DNA from: Christiangramia crocea
GTDB taxonomy: Bacteria; Bacteroidota; Bacteroidia; Flavobacteriales; Flavobacteriaceae
Assembly: GCF_022410465.1 (NCBI RefSeq)
Contig: NZ_JAJSON010000020.1
Span: 166,581-230,580, forward strand
Length of the DNA: 64,000 nt
Direction: 5' to 3'
The number at the start of each line of letters is the position of its first letter. Positions within the stretch are counted from its first letter, which is position 1. Position numbers and translations under genes: made by a program. Of this stretch, positions 44,969 to 55,297 are shown in pieces. A model generated the notes under the pieces. The model did not search any database. It saw only the letters and a list, made by a program, of their open reading frames with translations, and was not told the origin of the DNA.

Positions 44969-46696
44969 TTAAGCCTGTTCCTTTTCCTTAGTCTTAAATT
45001 TCCCGGCCTTGAATTCTTTAATCGCGTGATTAGCAGCTCTTGCTGTAATAGCCATATAAGTTAGGGAAGGGTTCTGTGAAGCTGAAGAAGCCATGCATGA
45101 ACCATCTGTAACATATACATTCGGGACCGTATGAATTTGATTATTCTTATTTAAAACAGAGGTTTTAGGATCTCTTCCCATCCTTGCTGTTCCCATTTCA
45201 TGAATTCCGTTTCCGGGAAAACACGGATCTTCATAACCTTCCACGTCTCTAAATCCAGCTGCCTTAAGCATGGCAACTGCCTGTTCTTTGGCATCCCTTC
45301 TCATTGCCATTTCATTTTCCTTATACTCACAATCGAAGGTCACCGTAGGTAAACCCCACTGATCAAGCTTATCATAGTCCAAAGACATTTTATTTTCATG
45401 GTATGGCAAGCACTCTCCAAAACAATTAATTCCAATTTGCCAGTCCCCGGGTTTAAGCAACTCTTCTTTTAGCTCCTTACCATAACTCATTTCTCCTACG
45501 GCCTCTGTCCAGTCAGTTCTACTGGCTCCTCCCTGCATTCCATAACCTCTTATAAAAGTGTCCACGGTACTTTTTTCATCTATATTACGAAAACGAGGAA
45601 CAAAAAATCCTGCAGGTTTTCTTCCTTTATAATAATCTTCTTCATGATTATCTGATACTCCACTGGCACCTACTTTAAAATGATGATCCATTAAATTATG
45701 ACCCAGCTCGCCACTGTCATTCCCCAAACCATTTGGAAATCTTTCAGATTTTGACTGCATTAGAATCGATGTTGACGGAACGGTTCCCGCACAGCAGAAA
45801 ATAACATCTGCATAGAACTCCAGCTTTTCTTTTGTTTCAGAATCTATAAGTTTTACACCTATCGCCTTGCCCTGTTCCTGATCATATATGATTTCGTAAA
45901 CAATGGAATGTGGTCTAAGGGTTATATTTCCTGTTCGCTCGGCAGCAGGAAGGGTGGAAGAATTACTACTAAAATAAGCTCCATATGGACAGCCCCGAAT
46001 ACATCTATTACGATATTGACAAGGTCCTCTACCCTCACGGCCTTCAGGATCGGTCAGGTTTGCTGCTCTCGAATTAATTACGGTCCTGTCATCAAAATTT
46101 GCATCAACGCCCTCCTTAAAATCCTGTTCCACACAATTGAGTGGCATCTCAGGAGTAAATATACTATCCGGCAATTGAGGTAAACCCTCTGCCTTTCCAC
46201 TAATACCAACAAATTTTTCCACCTTTTCATACCAGGGCTTCAAATCATTATATCTAATTGGCCAGTCTACACCATGCCCATCCTTTTTATTGGCCTCAAA
46301 ATCCATTTCACTCCACCGAAAAGACATCCTGGCCCACATAAGAGATTTTCCTCCTACATGATAGCCGCGAATCCAGTCAAACCTTTTCTCTTCATTATAT
46401 GGATGTTCAATATCATCCACAAACCAGTGTTTACTGGCTTCCCCAGTGGTATAACCCGTTCTCGCCTGTTTTAGTTGTCTTTGCCTGTCTTCATAAGTTG
46501 CCTGTCCGCGAAATTCAAAATCCCAGGGATCCATATTCATGGTAGGGTAATCTTCCACATGTTTTACCATTCTACCTCGTTCCAGAACCAGTGTATCCAG
46601 GCCACCTTCAGATAACTCTTTGGATGCCCAGCCTCCTGTAATTCCGGTACCAATAACAATGGCGTCATACTTTTTCTTTAAATCAGAGGTTTTCAT
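44969..46696 (-). CDS. GMC-family FAD oxidoreductase with CX5CX3C iron-sulfur motif (sugar 3-dehydrogenase candidate)
   Basis: 575 residues. The FAD site is VIGTGITGGWASKEL (about 14-28) and the GMC catalytic pair is His499 (HEMGTARM) and Asn542 (NPSLTYMA). Three Cys at 226, 232 and 236 (GPCQYRNRCIRGCP) have the C-x5-C-x3-C spacing that holds the 3Fe-4S cluster in FAD-dependent glucose dehydrogenases. There is no signal peptide, so export by the Tat-bearing subunit 3 is expected. The flavin would oxidise a sugar hydroxyl; C3 of glucosides is the likely site by analogy with glucoside 3-dehydrogenases. No cytochrome c subunit is encoded nearby. Confidence 0.85.
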   Translation of the reverse strand: MKTSDLKKKYDAIVIGTGITGGWASKELSEGGLDTLVLERGRMVKHVEDYPTMNMDPWDFEFRGQATYEDRQRQLKQARTGYTTGEASKHWFVDDIEHPYNEEKRFDWIRGYHVGGKSLMWARMSFRWSEMDFEANKKDGHGVDWPIRYNDLKPWYEKVEKFVGISGKAEGLPQLPDSIFTPEMPLNCVEQDFKEGVDANFDDRTVINSRAANLTDPEGREGRGPCQYRNRCIRGCPYGAYFSSNSSTLPAAERTGNITLRPHSIVYEIIYDQEQGKAIGVKLIDSETKEKLEFYADVIFCCAGTVPSTSILMQSKSERFPNGLGNDSGELGHNLMDHHFKVGASGVSDNHEEDYYKGRKPAGFFVPRFRNIDEKSTVDTFIRGYGMQGGASRTDWTEAVGEMSYGKELKEELLKPGDWQIGINCFGECLPYHENKMSLDYDKLDQWGLPTVTFDCEYKENEMAMRRDAKEQAVAMLKAAGFRDVEGYEDPCFPGNGIHEMGTARMGRDPKTSVLNKNNQIHTVPNVYVTDGSCMASSASQNPSLTYMAITARAANHAIKEFKAGKFKTKEKEQA

Positions 46697-46723
46697 AATT
46701 CTTATATTTTTTCTGAAACAGGC

Positions 46724-49700
46724 TTAATTGGCTGTAGCTATTTCCTTGTAATTAGATTCTGTATTTTTCAGTTTTACCAATTGCAGATAATCGTTATTCT
46801 TCGCGAAGACTATATATTCACCTTCAGGGGTTGAAATTTTAGCCATATCCTTTACATCGCCCGTTACAAATAATCCACTTTCCCTTGCTTTTACGGGGTT
46901 AAACCCTCCTTTTCCATTACCTTCAAGCAGCAGTCCTATCCCTGCATCAGCACGAGGAGTTTCCACTTCTGATGAATACAGGTTTCCGGCTATCAGTGCG
47001 TCCAGATTTCCGTCCTTATTAAAATCTTCTACAAGGATCTGATTGATATTGGATATTTGAGCTTCCACGGGCAGGGAATGTATTTTAAAGCCATCTTCTG
47101 TGTTTTCGATATACACACTTGCAAAAGACTTCACCTGGTAATGCAGCGCATTTTCCAAATAGTCTTCGGTATATATATCTTCCAGATTTGCATTGGCAAA
47201 AGAATTATAATCTTCAAATTTCTTCTTTATTCCTGGCATTTGCTGGGAGGAACACTCTCTACCTCTTACCGGAAATTTTTCACCATCATTAAAATAACTC
47301 AGCACAATATCCTTAACATTATTACCGTCAAAATCGTAGTAATAAATATCAAAGCTGGCATCCTGACTTGCCTGATATTTATAATTGAGACCCAGGTTTC
47401 CTGCAATGAAGTCCATATCCCCATCATTATCAAAATCACCTTCTTTGAGACTGAACCACCAACCGGTAGTATCATCAAGGCCTAATTGTTTGGAAACATC
47501 AATAAAATTGCCGTGGTCATTTTTAAAAACCTTTATAGGCATCCACTCACCGGCTATAACCAGATCGGTCCACCCATCCTTATTAAAATCGGTCCAGCTT
47601 GCACTCGTTACAAGACCCAGTTTTTCAAAATCAGGAGCAATTTCAGGTGTGACATTTACAAATTTTGGTTTGCCATTTTCAGATTGATTCTCTAAAAGGT
47701 AACTATTAGCGGGCGCAGGATAATTCCCCGGAACTAATCTCCCGCCTACAAAAAGATCTAAATCACCATCTTTATCATAATCGTTCGCATAAACTCTTGA
47801 ACCACTTGTGATCATAGGAGGCAATGCAGAGGTATATTTTTTGAAGTTTCCATTTTCATTTACATATAATCTATCCTGCAGCATTTCAGAATCCTGGCTA
47901 TATTCATTTCCGCCACTAACGACATAGAGATCGTTATCCCCATCCTTATCGGCATCGAATATCAGGGCGCCAAGGTCTTCATATTTGTTGTCGTTATGAA
48001 TATTTTCAAATTCCTTCTTTTCGAAACCGTTTTGAGTTTGAAAATAAATTCCCGGACGATATTGAGCGGCTGCACCAACAAAAAGATCTTCCAGACCATC
48101 ACCATTTAGATCACCCACTGCCATACCCGGGCCGAACATTGAAGTCTTATGAGGAAGCAGTATTTCCTTCTCAAAATCATTATAGCTGTTTTCCGTATGC
48201 TTATACTCCAGATTCAGTGAATCTGCCGCTACGGTTAAAAATAATTCTTGTTCTGGATTTTCCAGTTTAGAAGGAACGGGCTTTTCTGAATTTGCATAAT
48301 CAACCACTAAGAGCTGATTGGCTGAAACGTCTTTTAGAACCTGAACTTTCTTATCCGGCCAAACGACCTTTACCTCTTCTAATTTATCTTTCTCTCCAAC
48401 ACCAAAATGTAATCTGGGAGCAACTGATGATTGAAAACCACGAGTAAGATTAAGCTCCTGCATTTGAGATCTCCCGGCATTCCTTATATATACTCTCGTT
48501 CCTATCCCAAACTTATTTTTATCAGGCCCATTAAAACCAATCGTCAGGTAATTATTATTTCCCGTATTATTATTTTGAAAAACTGTTGCTTTATCATCAA
48601 TATTATTAGTTATGATTTCCAGATCACCATCATTATCCAAATCAACATAGACTGCCCCATTTGAAAAACCTTTATAACTTAAGCCCCATTGCTCATTAGA
48701 CCTTTCAAAGGTCATATCCCCATTATTCTTATAAACAAAATTATCTACCTTTTCAGAAGGTATCTCAAGGGATTTCTCTAATAGGCTATCAGTTTGTGTA
48801 GGTCTCTTCTTAAGCTCATTGAAATAATCTTTATTATTAATCTCTCTCCTAGTCCCATTGGAGATATAAATATCTTTCCAGCCATCATTATCCAGATCAA
48901 CGAAGAGAGGAGCCCAGCTCCAATCGGTTGCCTGAACGCCTGCTAAATTCGCTGTATTGCTAAAATGCGGAGTGTTTCCATGTAGATTACCCGCATTGGT
49001 CTGAAGAGAGTTATACATATACTGATAATGAAAACCAGCATTCACTGTACTCCAGAAAATTGAGGGATTCATACTTGCCATATTTGCTTTCGCACGGCGA
49101 TTGTTCTTTGCTGCCATATCCATTTGGAGGATATCAAGCAGTCCGTCGTTATTATAATCAGCAATATCTACTCCCATCCCGTAAAATGAAGTTTGCTGGG
49201 TAGCTTCTTTTAATACATTTGTGAATGTCCCATCCTGATTATTCAAATACATATAATCAGGCGTACTAAAGTCATTGGAAACATAAATATCTGGCCATCC
49301 ATCTTCATTCAGATCTCCCACGGTCGCACTTAAGGAAAGACCAAAAGACCTCACTCCAGCTTCATTGGTGACCTTAGTAAAATGTCCCTGATCGTTTCGA
49401 TATAGATTATCCGTCTCTACATCACTAACGTTCTGCATTTTAAAAAGATAGTAGTTATTAGGTGCGTCAAAACGGGTTGGAGGATAGTTAGCTACATAAA
49501 GATCCAAATCACCATCCATATCATAATCGAAAAAAGTAGCCTGAACGCTATGACCTTTATCTGCTATACCATATTCTTCAGCCTTCTCAGTAAAGGTACC
49601 ATCACCGTTATTCACATACAGTAAGTTATCCCGAGGTTCAAATTTTCCAGAAGCCGAAACATAAATATCCAGGTATCCGTCTTCGTTAATATCAACCATG

Positions 49701-50092
49701 GTAACTCCTGTAAACCACCTGTTATCACCACTAACCCCGGCTTCCTGAGTGATATCTTTAAATTTTAAATCTCCCTGATTAAGATAAAGGCGATTAGGCT
49801 CCATATTACCGGTAAAAAACAGATCGGTTAAACCATCATTATCAACATCACCAGCAGCAATCCCTCCCCCCATATAGAGGTAAGAATAACTGAAATAATT
49901 AATGCTGTCATTTTCCTTTAAATTATTCTGAAAATCAATTCCCGTATCTTCTGAAGATAATTGGGTAAAATTATTAATATTCTTTTCTGTTTCATCAGGA
50001 TCGGATGAACACGAACTAAGGAAAGAAATTGTGCAACCCAAAAGCAACACAAATAAATTCGCTGTTTTCATTTTCGACATTTGCCTTTTCAT
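46724..50092 (-). CDS. large FG-GAP/VCBS repeat lipoprotein with UnbV/ASPIC domain
   Basis: 1122 residues with lipobox FLSSCSSDPDE (Cys about residue 28). Throughout it repeats the FG-GAP/VCBS calcium-binding pattern (DVDNDGLTDLFF, DINEDGYLDIYV, DYDMDGDLDLYV, DLDNDGDLEII, DADKDGDNDLYV, DFNKDGWTDLVI, DFDNDGDMDFI), giving a seven-bladed propeller twice or so. Around 515-600 lies the UnbV_ASPIC region (FGVGEKDKLEEVKVVWPDKKVQVL). Such proteins are common beside SusC/SusD pairs in Bacteroidota, where they are thought to bind polymers or surfaces. It lies 168 bases after susD. Confidence 0.85.
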   Translation of the reverse strand: MKRQMSKMKTANLFVLLLGCTISFLSSCSSDPDETEKNINNFTQLSSEDTGIDFQNNLKENDSINYFSYSYLYMGGGIAAGDVDNDGLTDLFFTGNMEPNRLYLNQGDLKFKDITQEAGVSGDNRWFTGVTMVDINEDGYLDIYVSASGKFEPRDNLLYVNNGDGTFTEKAEEYGIADKGHSVQATFFDYDMDGDLDLYVANYPPTRFDAPNNYYLFKMQNVSDVETDNLYRNDQGHFTKVTNEAGVRSFGLSLSATVGDLNEDGWPDIYVSNDFSTPDYMYLNNQDGTFTNVLKEATQQTSFYGMGVDIADYNNDGLLDILQMDMAAKNNRRAKANMASMNPSIFWSTVNAGFHYQYMYNSLQTNAGNLHGNTPHFSNTANLAGVQATDWSWAPLFVDLDNDGWKDIYISNGTRREINNKDYFNELKKRPTQTDSLLEKSLEIPSEKVDNFVYKNNGDMTFERSNEQWGLSYKGFSNGAVYVDLDNDGDLEIITNNIDDKATVFQNNNTGNNNYLTIGFNGPDKNKFGIGTRVYIRNAGRSQMQELNLTRGFQSSVAPRLHFGVGEKDKLEEVKVVWPDKKVQVLKDVSANQLLVVDYANSEKPVPSKLENPEQELFLTVAADSLNLEYKHTENSYNDFEKEILLPHKTSMFGPGMAVGDLNGDGLEDLFVGAAAQYRPGIYFQTQNGFEKKEFENIHNDNKYEDLGALIFDADKDGDNDLYVVSGGNEYSQDSEMLQDRLYVNENGNFKKYTSALPPMITSGSRVYANDYDKDGDLDLFVGGRLVPGNYPAPANSYLLENQSENGKPKFVNVTPEIAPDFEKLGLVTSASWTDFNKDGWTDLVIAGEWMPIKVFKNDHGNFIDVSKQLGLDDTTGWWFSLKEGDFDNDGDMDFIAGNLGLNYKYQASQDASFDIYYYDFDGNNVKDIVLSYFNDGEKFPVRGRECSSQQMPGIKKKFEDYNSFANANLEDIYTEDYLENALHYQVKSFASVYIENTEDGFKIHSLPVEAQISNINQILVEDFNKDGNLDALIAGNLYSSEVETPRADAGIGLLLEGNGKGGFNPVKARESGLFVTGDVKDMAKISTPEGEYIVFAKNNDYLQLVKLKNTESNYKEIATAN

Positions 50093-50218
50093 AAAATCTG
50101 GTAAGGGGATTGATTCTTAAAAGTGTTTGGCATGAAGTTTAAGAGCTCGCCTTAATAAGTCTTCACCTATTTTAGACAAGCCCTTAAACATCTTATTATT
50201 CTATTTATTTCTATAAAA

Positions 50219-50239
50219 TATACAAGCTTATGTTGTATA
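50219..50239 (-). repeat. inverted repeat in the gap between susD and the FG-GAP gene
   Basis: TATACAA at 50219-50225 and TTGTATA at 50233-50239 with loop GCTTATG, 22 bases after the susD stop. On the minus strand TTTTATAG follows. It could dampen expression of the genes after susC/susD. Confidence 0.35.
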
Positions 50240-50260
50240 GCTTATTTGATTCAAGTAATT

Positions 50261-51949
50261 CTAGTATTGTGGGTTTTGCTCTAAAATATTCCCCGAAAGA
50301 TCTATTGCCGTAGTTGGTATAGGCATTATAACCATATACTCCTTGAACGGGGATACTTTAGGACCAAAATTAGGTATTGTTTGAGTTTCATTGGCAATAT
50401 ACTCCTCAATAACATTTTTCATGAAAGTTGGTCCCCAACGAGCCAGATCAAAATACCTATGACCTTCCATGGCCAGTTCCAGTCTCCTCTCAAATCTAAC
50501 TGCTTTTATAGCAAATTCTTTATCAGGGAATGAAGCATAAGTTTCAATATTATAGTTGGCAGCCGGCGAACCATCTTCAGCCTGCACGTAAGTTGAATTT
50601 TTAGCTCTCTCTCTCACCTGGTTAACATAATCAAGCGCAGTATCCAGATCGTCCAGTTCTGCGGCAGCTTCCGCAGCCATTAGTAAGACGCCGGAAAATC
50701 TCATCACATTATAATTTACACCTGAATGCTGCTGACCCCAGGAACCTGTTCCCATATTTACGTCATCTCCTGCGTAATAGACATTCTTTTTAGGCAGATA
50801 AGGTCCGGAAATGTCAGAAAAACTGTTACGCACCCATTCTTTACCTGGGTTGATTCCATATCCATTATACTGTATACCACGTCTTCCAACTGTATAATCC
50901 AAACGCGGATCAAGTGGTCCGGATTCCGGAGTAAAAGCTTCATCACTTTCAATTCCATAATCGTTAGCCACATCGGTGTCACTATAATTATCCAATAGTG
51001 GCAATCCATCTGCTCCCGTTTTATATGCATTCACTAAATCCTGAGTGGGCACATAAAAACCGCAGCACCAACCAAGGGCATTAGGAAAATTCAAGGTACC
51101 ACCTACGTTTCCATTATATGAAAGTCCATCATCTGCAGCAAACTGTATCGCAAAAACAGATTCTTCACTGTTTTCACCTCCAGCTCTAAAGTTAGCTACA
51201 AATTCATCATTTAAACCATAAGGTCCATTTTGAACTACATCCTGTAACAAATCAAATGCCTTCTGCCAATCCTTCTGAAATAAGTGTGTCTTACCTAAAA
51301 AAGCTTTGGCAGTCCAGGAAGTTGGTCTTCCAGGCTCTGATTGTATATCTGGTAAATTATCAATGGCAAACTGCTGATCAGCTTCAATTTGGTCCCAGAT
51401 CGGGCCCGGATTGGGTTGATTAAATTCACTATTAACGTAATTTTCGGCTGAAATAAAGGCAGGGTTTCCAAAAATCTTTTGCAATTCAAAATTAAAGTAG
51501 CCTCTTAAAAACCTTGCTTCAGCTAACTTTTCAGAAAAATCTTCGCCTTCAATACTTTCAATCACAGATATCACAGCATTCGCACGATTTACACCACCAT
51601 ACAGCGCCTCCCATCTTCCTAAGATATAAGGATTAGCAGGAGTGAAGGTATAAGTTTCAAGATTATACAAATCTGCCTGGTCCCCATCGGTACTTCCTTT
51701 ATGAGCGTCGTCTGACATTACATCAAACCACCAGTTATCAGGGCTAACGGCAAAACCGTTACCTCCATTATTATTGACTACTCCATCGAGAGCCGAATAG
51801 GCTCCTGTAAGTAAAAGATCCACTCCCTGTGCATTCTGCAGGGCCTCGTCACTTAATGCTCCTATAGCAGGATTTTCGGTAAATTCCTCATTACAAGCTA
51901 TGAAAGCAAAAATAGGAAGGATATAATAGAATATTTTCTTTCTCATCAT
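50261..51949 (-). CDS. SusD/RagB-family surface lipoprotein
   Basis: 562 residues with lipobox PIFAFIACNEEF (Cys about residue 19). Hallmarks of SusD: ARFLRGYFNFELQKIFG (about 145-160), PTSWTAKAFLGKTHLFQKDWQKAFDLLQDVVQNG (TPR), VMRFSGVLLMAAEAAAELDDLDTALDYVNQVRERA and RRLELAMEGHRYFDLARWG near the end. It caps the SusC barrel and binds ligand at the surface. Two bases separate it from the susC stop, so the two are co-translated. No polysaccharide-degrading enzyme accompanies it. Confidence 0.95.
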   Translation of the reverse strand: MMRKKIFYYILPIFAFIACNEEFTENPAIGALSDEALQNAQGVDLLLTGAYSALDGVVNNNGGNGFAVSPDNWWFDVMSDDAHKGSTDGDQADLYNLETYTFTPANPYILGRWEALYGGVNRANAVISVIESIEGEDFSEKLAEARFLRGYFNFELQKIFGNPAFISAENYVNSEFNQPNPGPIWDQIEADQQFAIDNLPDIQSEPGRPTSWTAKAFLGKTHLFQKDWQKAFDLLQDVVQNGPYGLNDEFVANFRAGGENSEESVFAIQFAADDGLSYNGNVGGTLNFPNALGWCCGFYVPTQDLVNAYKTGADGLPLLDNYSDTDVANDYGIESDEAFTPESGPLDPRLDYTVGRRGIQYNGYGINPGKEWVRNSFSDISGPYLPKKNVYYAGDDVNMGTGSWGQQHSGVNYNVMRFSGVLLMAAEAAAELDDLDTALDYVNQVRERAKNSTYVQAEDGSPAANYNIETYASFPDKEFAIKAVRFERRLELAMEGHRYFDLARWGPTFMKNVIEEYIANETQTIPNFGPKVSPFKEYMVIMPIPTTAIDLSGNILEQNPQY

Positions 51950-51951
51950 TA

Positions 51952-54900
51952 CTATAGTTTAATATTAACACCTAATGTATATAATTGTGATACAGGATAG
52001 ACAGTTAAAAGACCTCCGCCTGCAACATTCCCATCTACTCCCAGAGTAAGACTGTCAAAGGATCCTATTTCAGGATCAAGACCATCATAACCAGTAATAG
52101 TGAACAAGTTAGTTCCCTGTACATAAATACGCAAATCCTGAATTCTTAGTTTATCTACTATATTATCTGCAAAATTATAACCTATTTGCAGGTTTTTTAA
52201 TCTTAAATAAGAACCATCTTCAACAAAATAAGAGTTAGGGTTCGTTTCATTATTACGAATTGTTGCACTTAAAGCCGGTAAGGCCGCATTAGGATTATCC
52301 GGAGTAAAGGAATCTAAGACTCTCGCACTTCTGTTCGCATCGAAGAAAAGAGGAAAATCTGTAAACACCTTTTGATAGTTATAAATGTCATTACCCTGTG
52401 AACCTGAGAAAAAGGCAGACATATCAAATCCTTTGTACTCTGCGGTCAGGTTTAAGCCGTAAGTAAAATCAGGATGAGGAGACCCGATATCAGTTCTGTC
52501 CTCATCATTGATCACACCATCATTATTTATATCGGCATACTGAAAACGCCCTACTCCATCAGCCGGAGTGGTAAAGCCCTGATCGGCCGCCGCAGAAACT
52601 TCTGCTTCGGAAGCAAAAATCCCTACTACTTCTCTTCCATAGAAATAAGAGAGCGGTTTCCCTACCGAAGTTCTGGTGATGGCACCACCTCTAAATCCGG
52701 TATTTCCAGTTTGAAACTCACTTATAAGGTCTGTAACTTCATTCTTATAATGGGATACATTAAGATTTATACCATAACTGAAATCAGAACTTGCCTGGCT
52801 CTGGTAACCAATGCTAAAATCAACACCGGTGTTTTTAATAGATCCAAGGTTAACCAGAGGCGCCTGGGCATCTATAGCCGTAGTACTAATTAAGCTATTG
52901 TCCCTTGTAATAAGGTCTTTTGTGGTAATCTCATAAACTTCAACACTGGCATCCAATCTATCATCAAACATCCCAACATTTAAACCAATATTTTTCGTTA
53001 CACTGGTTTCCCATCTAAGATTAGGATTTCCCACCTGGCTCAAAATAGCTCCTGTTGTAGGAGTGCCACTACCACTAAAGGCATAATTGGCATACTGATT
53101 ATTTAAATTAGATATATTAATGGTTGGGTTATCAGATGGTAAGGTCTGGTTACCTAATTCTCCCCAGGATCCTTTTAATTTTAATCTGTTCACCAAGGCA
53201 TCCACGGGGTAAAAGTCTTCATTACTAATTACCCATCCAGCACTGAAGGACGGAAAAACATCACTCTTATTATCGCCACGGAATCTTGAAGACTCATCCC
53301 TTCTAACAGTTGCTGACAAATAATATTTACCCGCAAAATTATAATTCGCGGTACCAAATATCGAAAACAGTGTTGAAGTCCCATCATAAGCATAATCAAT
53401 AATAGGTGCCCCAGCACCATTGCTTAAAAGATAGAAATCAGGGCTTTCAAATAAATAGTCGTTTCTACTTATTCCTTTCCCTTTTCCACGCTGGGAAAGA
53501 GCTTCCATACCTGCAACAGCATTAATACTATGTTCTCCAAAATTATTATTGTAGTTTATGGTGTTCGTCCAGATCCACTCATAATTATTGGAATCCTGTT
53601 CGGTTAGTGTATTTGTTGAACGGGGCTCCGAATGCTCTGGATTCTTTGGAAGGAAAAACCTTCCATCATATGACTGAATATCTGCTCCAATAGAAGTTTT
53701 AATATTCAAAGACTCTAATATTTCAAGTGAAGCATAAACATCTCCAAACAAGCGAAGGGACTTGCTGTAATTATCTGATGCCCTTTCAAGAATCGCAACA
53801 GGGTTTTCCGGGTTACTCAAACCAGCAGAAGCCGCATAGGTTCCCGTATAATTTCCATTATCGTCATAAACCGGCAATAGAGGTGAAGCTCTCAATGCAA
53901 AATTGACCTGGTTATTGGAACGGGTATTGCTGAATGAAACATTAAGATGCTCACCCACTCTTACTTTATCACCTATTTTAAATTCTGAATTTAATCTGGT
54001 AGTAGCTCTTTCATATCCGGTCTCCAATTGTATACCTTCTCTTTTTAAATAATTAAGCGACAATAGGTATTTCCCATGTTCATTCCCATTTTCCATACTA
54101 AGGGATGTGTTATAGGTAGCAGCATTACGAAATATCTCATCTAACCAATCAGTTCCACCCTGAGGAACGGTAACATCTACCGGTACACCCTGGATCATGT
54201 CCGGCACGACAGGATTTGCTCCACTCCCATATTGCGGGTGAGTAACTGTGGCACCATCATTTCTAAGACTCTGGAATATCATTTCTCCATGTTGCTGTGG
54301 ATTTAACAGGTCAGGAAGATTCGCAGCTCTTGCAAACCCAACATATCCATCCACAGAAATAGAGGGTCCAGCCATGTTATAGCCTCCACCTTTTGTAGTT
54401 ATAATTACAACTCCATTTGATGCTCTTGCACCATAAATAGCGGCAGCTCCATCCTTCAGAACGTTCATCTGCGCAATATCATTAGAGTTTATACTGTTAA
54501 GAATAGACGGATCATCTGTTTGAACCCCATCTATTATATAAAGTGGATTATTATTGTTACTGGTTCCGAATCCACGAATTCTTACTATAGGAGAAGAACC
54601 GGGCGAACCATCGTTTTGCACAGTCACCCCGGTAACCCGACCCTGAAGGGCTTCTGCTGCGTTTACAATGGGAGCCTTAGTTGCCTCCGAAATATCTACT
54701 GAGGCCACAGACCCAGTCACGTCACCTCGAGTTTGCTGAGTATATCCCATTACCACAATTTCATCCAGTTGACTTGCATCTTCCTGCATTGTAACATCAA
54801 CAACATCCTGATCACCCAAAACCATTTCCTGAGTTTTGTAACCCACATAACTAAAGACAAGGGTTTGCCCGGCGGAAGCATCTAAGCTGTAATTTCCATC

Positions 54901-55149
54901 AAAATCGGTTTGTGTCCCAACCGTTGTTCCTTTAATGAAAACATTTACACCTGGCAAGGGCACACCATTTTGGTCAGTAACCATTCCCGAAATTGTTTCT
55001 TGTGTATAACTTTCCTCTACAGTAGCCGCATAAAGAGATTGACTACCTCCCAGGGTATAAAAAAGGAAAATCATGGAAAAATATAAAAGCATATTTTTCA
55101 CATAACCCGGAGAAAAATCTACACGAGTAGTAGTAATTTTTACATTCAT
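51952..55149 (-). CDS. SusC/RagA-family TonB-linked outer-membrane receptor
   Basis: 1065 residues. A signal peptide (FSMIFLFYTLGGSQSLYAA) is followed by a carboxypeptidase-regulatory-like domain (ISGMVTDQNGVPLPGVNVFIKGTT, about 54-130), a TonB box/plug with EIVVMGYTQQTRGDVTGSV and RIRGFGTSNNNNPLYIIDG (about 135-270), and a barrel ending in TLGVNIKL. It imports oligosaccharide-like ligands through the outer membrane. It is the first gene of the susC-susD-FG-GAP-GMC run, 148 bases downstream of the NagX-like gene. Confidence 0.95.
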   Translation of the reverse strand: MNVKITTTRVDFSPGYVKNMLLYFSMIFLFYTLGGSQSLYAATVEESYTQETISGMVTDQNGVPLPGVNVFIKGTTVGTQTDFDGNYSLDASAGQTLVFSYVGYKTQEMVLGDQDVVDVTMQEDASQLDEIVVMGYTQQTRGDVTGSVASVDISEATKAPIVNAAEALQGRVTGVTVQNDGSPGSSPIVRIRGFGTSNNNNPLYIIDGVQTDDPSILNSINSNDIAQMNVLKDGAAAIYGARASNGVVIITTKGGGYNMAGPSISVDGYVGFARAANLPDLLNPQQHGEMIFQSLRNDGATVTHPQYGSGANPVVPDMIQGVPVDVTVPQGGTDWLDEIFRNAATYNTSLSMENGNEHGKYLLSLNYLKREGIQLETGYERATTRLNSEFKIGDKVRVGEHLNVSFSNTRSNNQVNFALRASPLLPVYDDNGNYTGTYAASAGLSNPENPVAILERASDNYSKSLRLFGDVYASLEILESLNIKTSIGADIQSYDGRFFLPKNPEHSEPRSTNTLTEQDSNNYEWIWTNTINYNNNFGEHSINAVAGMEALSQRGKGKGISRNDYLFESPDFYLLSNGAGAPIIDYAYDGTSTLFSIFGTANYNFAGKYYLSATVRRDESSRFRGDNKSDVFPSFSAGWVISNEDFYPVDALVNRLKLKGSWGELGNQTLPSDNPTINISNLNNQYANYAFSGSGTPTTGAILSQVGNPNLRWETSVTKNIGLNVGMFDDRLDASVEVYEITTKDLITRDNSLISTTAIDAQAPLVNLGSIKNTGVDFSIGYQSQASSDFSYGINLNVSHYKNEVTDLISEFQTGNTGFRGGAITRTSVGKPLSYFYGREVVGIFASEAEVSAAADQGFTTPADGVGRFQYADINNDGVINDEDRTDIGSPHPDFTYGLNLTAEYKGFDMSAFFSGSQGNDIYNYQKVFTDFPLFFDANRSARVLDSFTPDNPNAALPALSATIRNNETNPNSYFVEDGSYLRLKNLQIGYNFADNIVDKLRIQDLRIYVQGTNLFTITGYDGLDPEIGSFDSLTLGVDGNVAGGGLLTVYPVSQLYTLGVNIKL

Positions 55150-55297
55150 AATTGAATTAATTTAGTTAGTTTTTAAATATATAGATAAAACTTAGAAAAG
55201 ACTTATCCTTTCAATAAAAATTGAAAAAAAGCAATCTTATATTGAAAAAATAATATTTTTAAAGACAAATTTTTAATGATTTAAAATATTATGTTTT

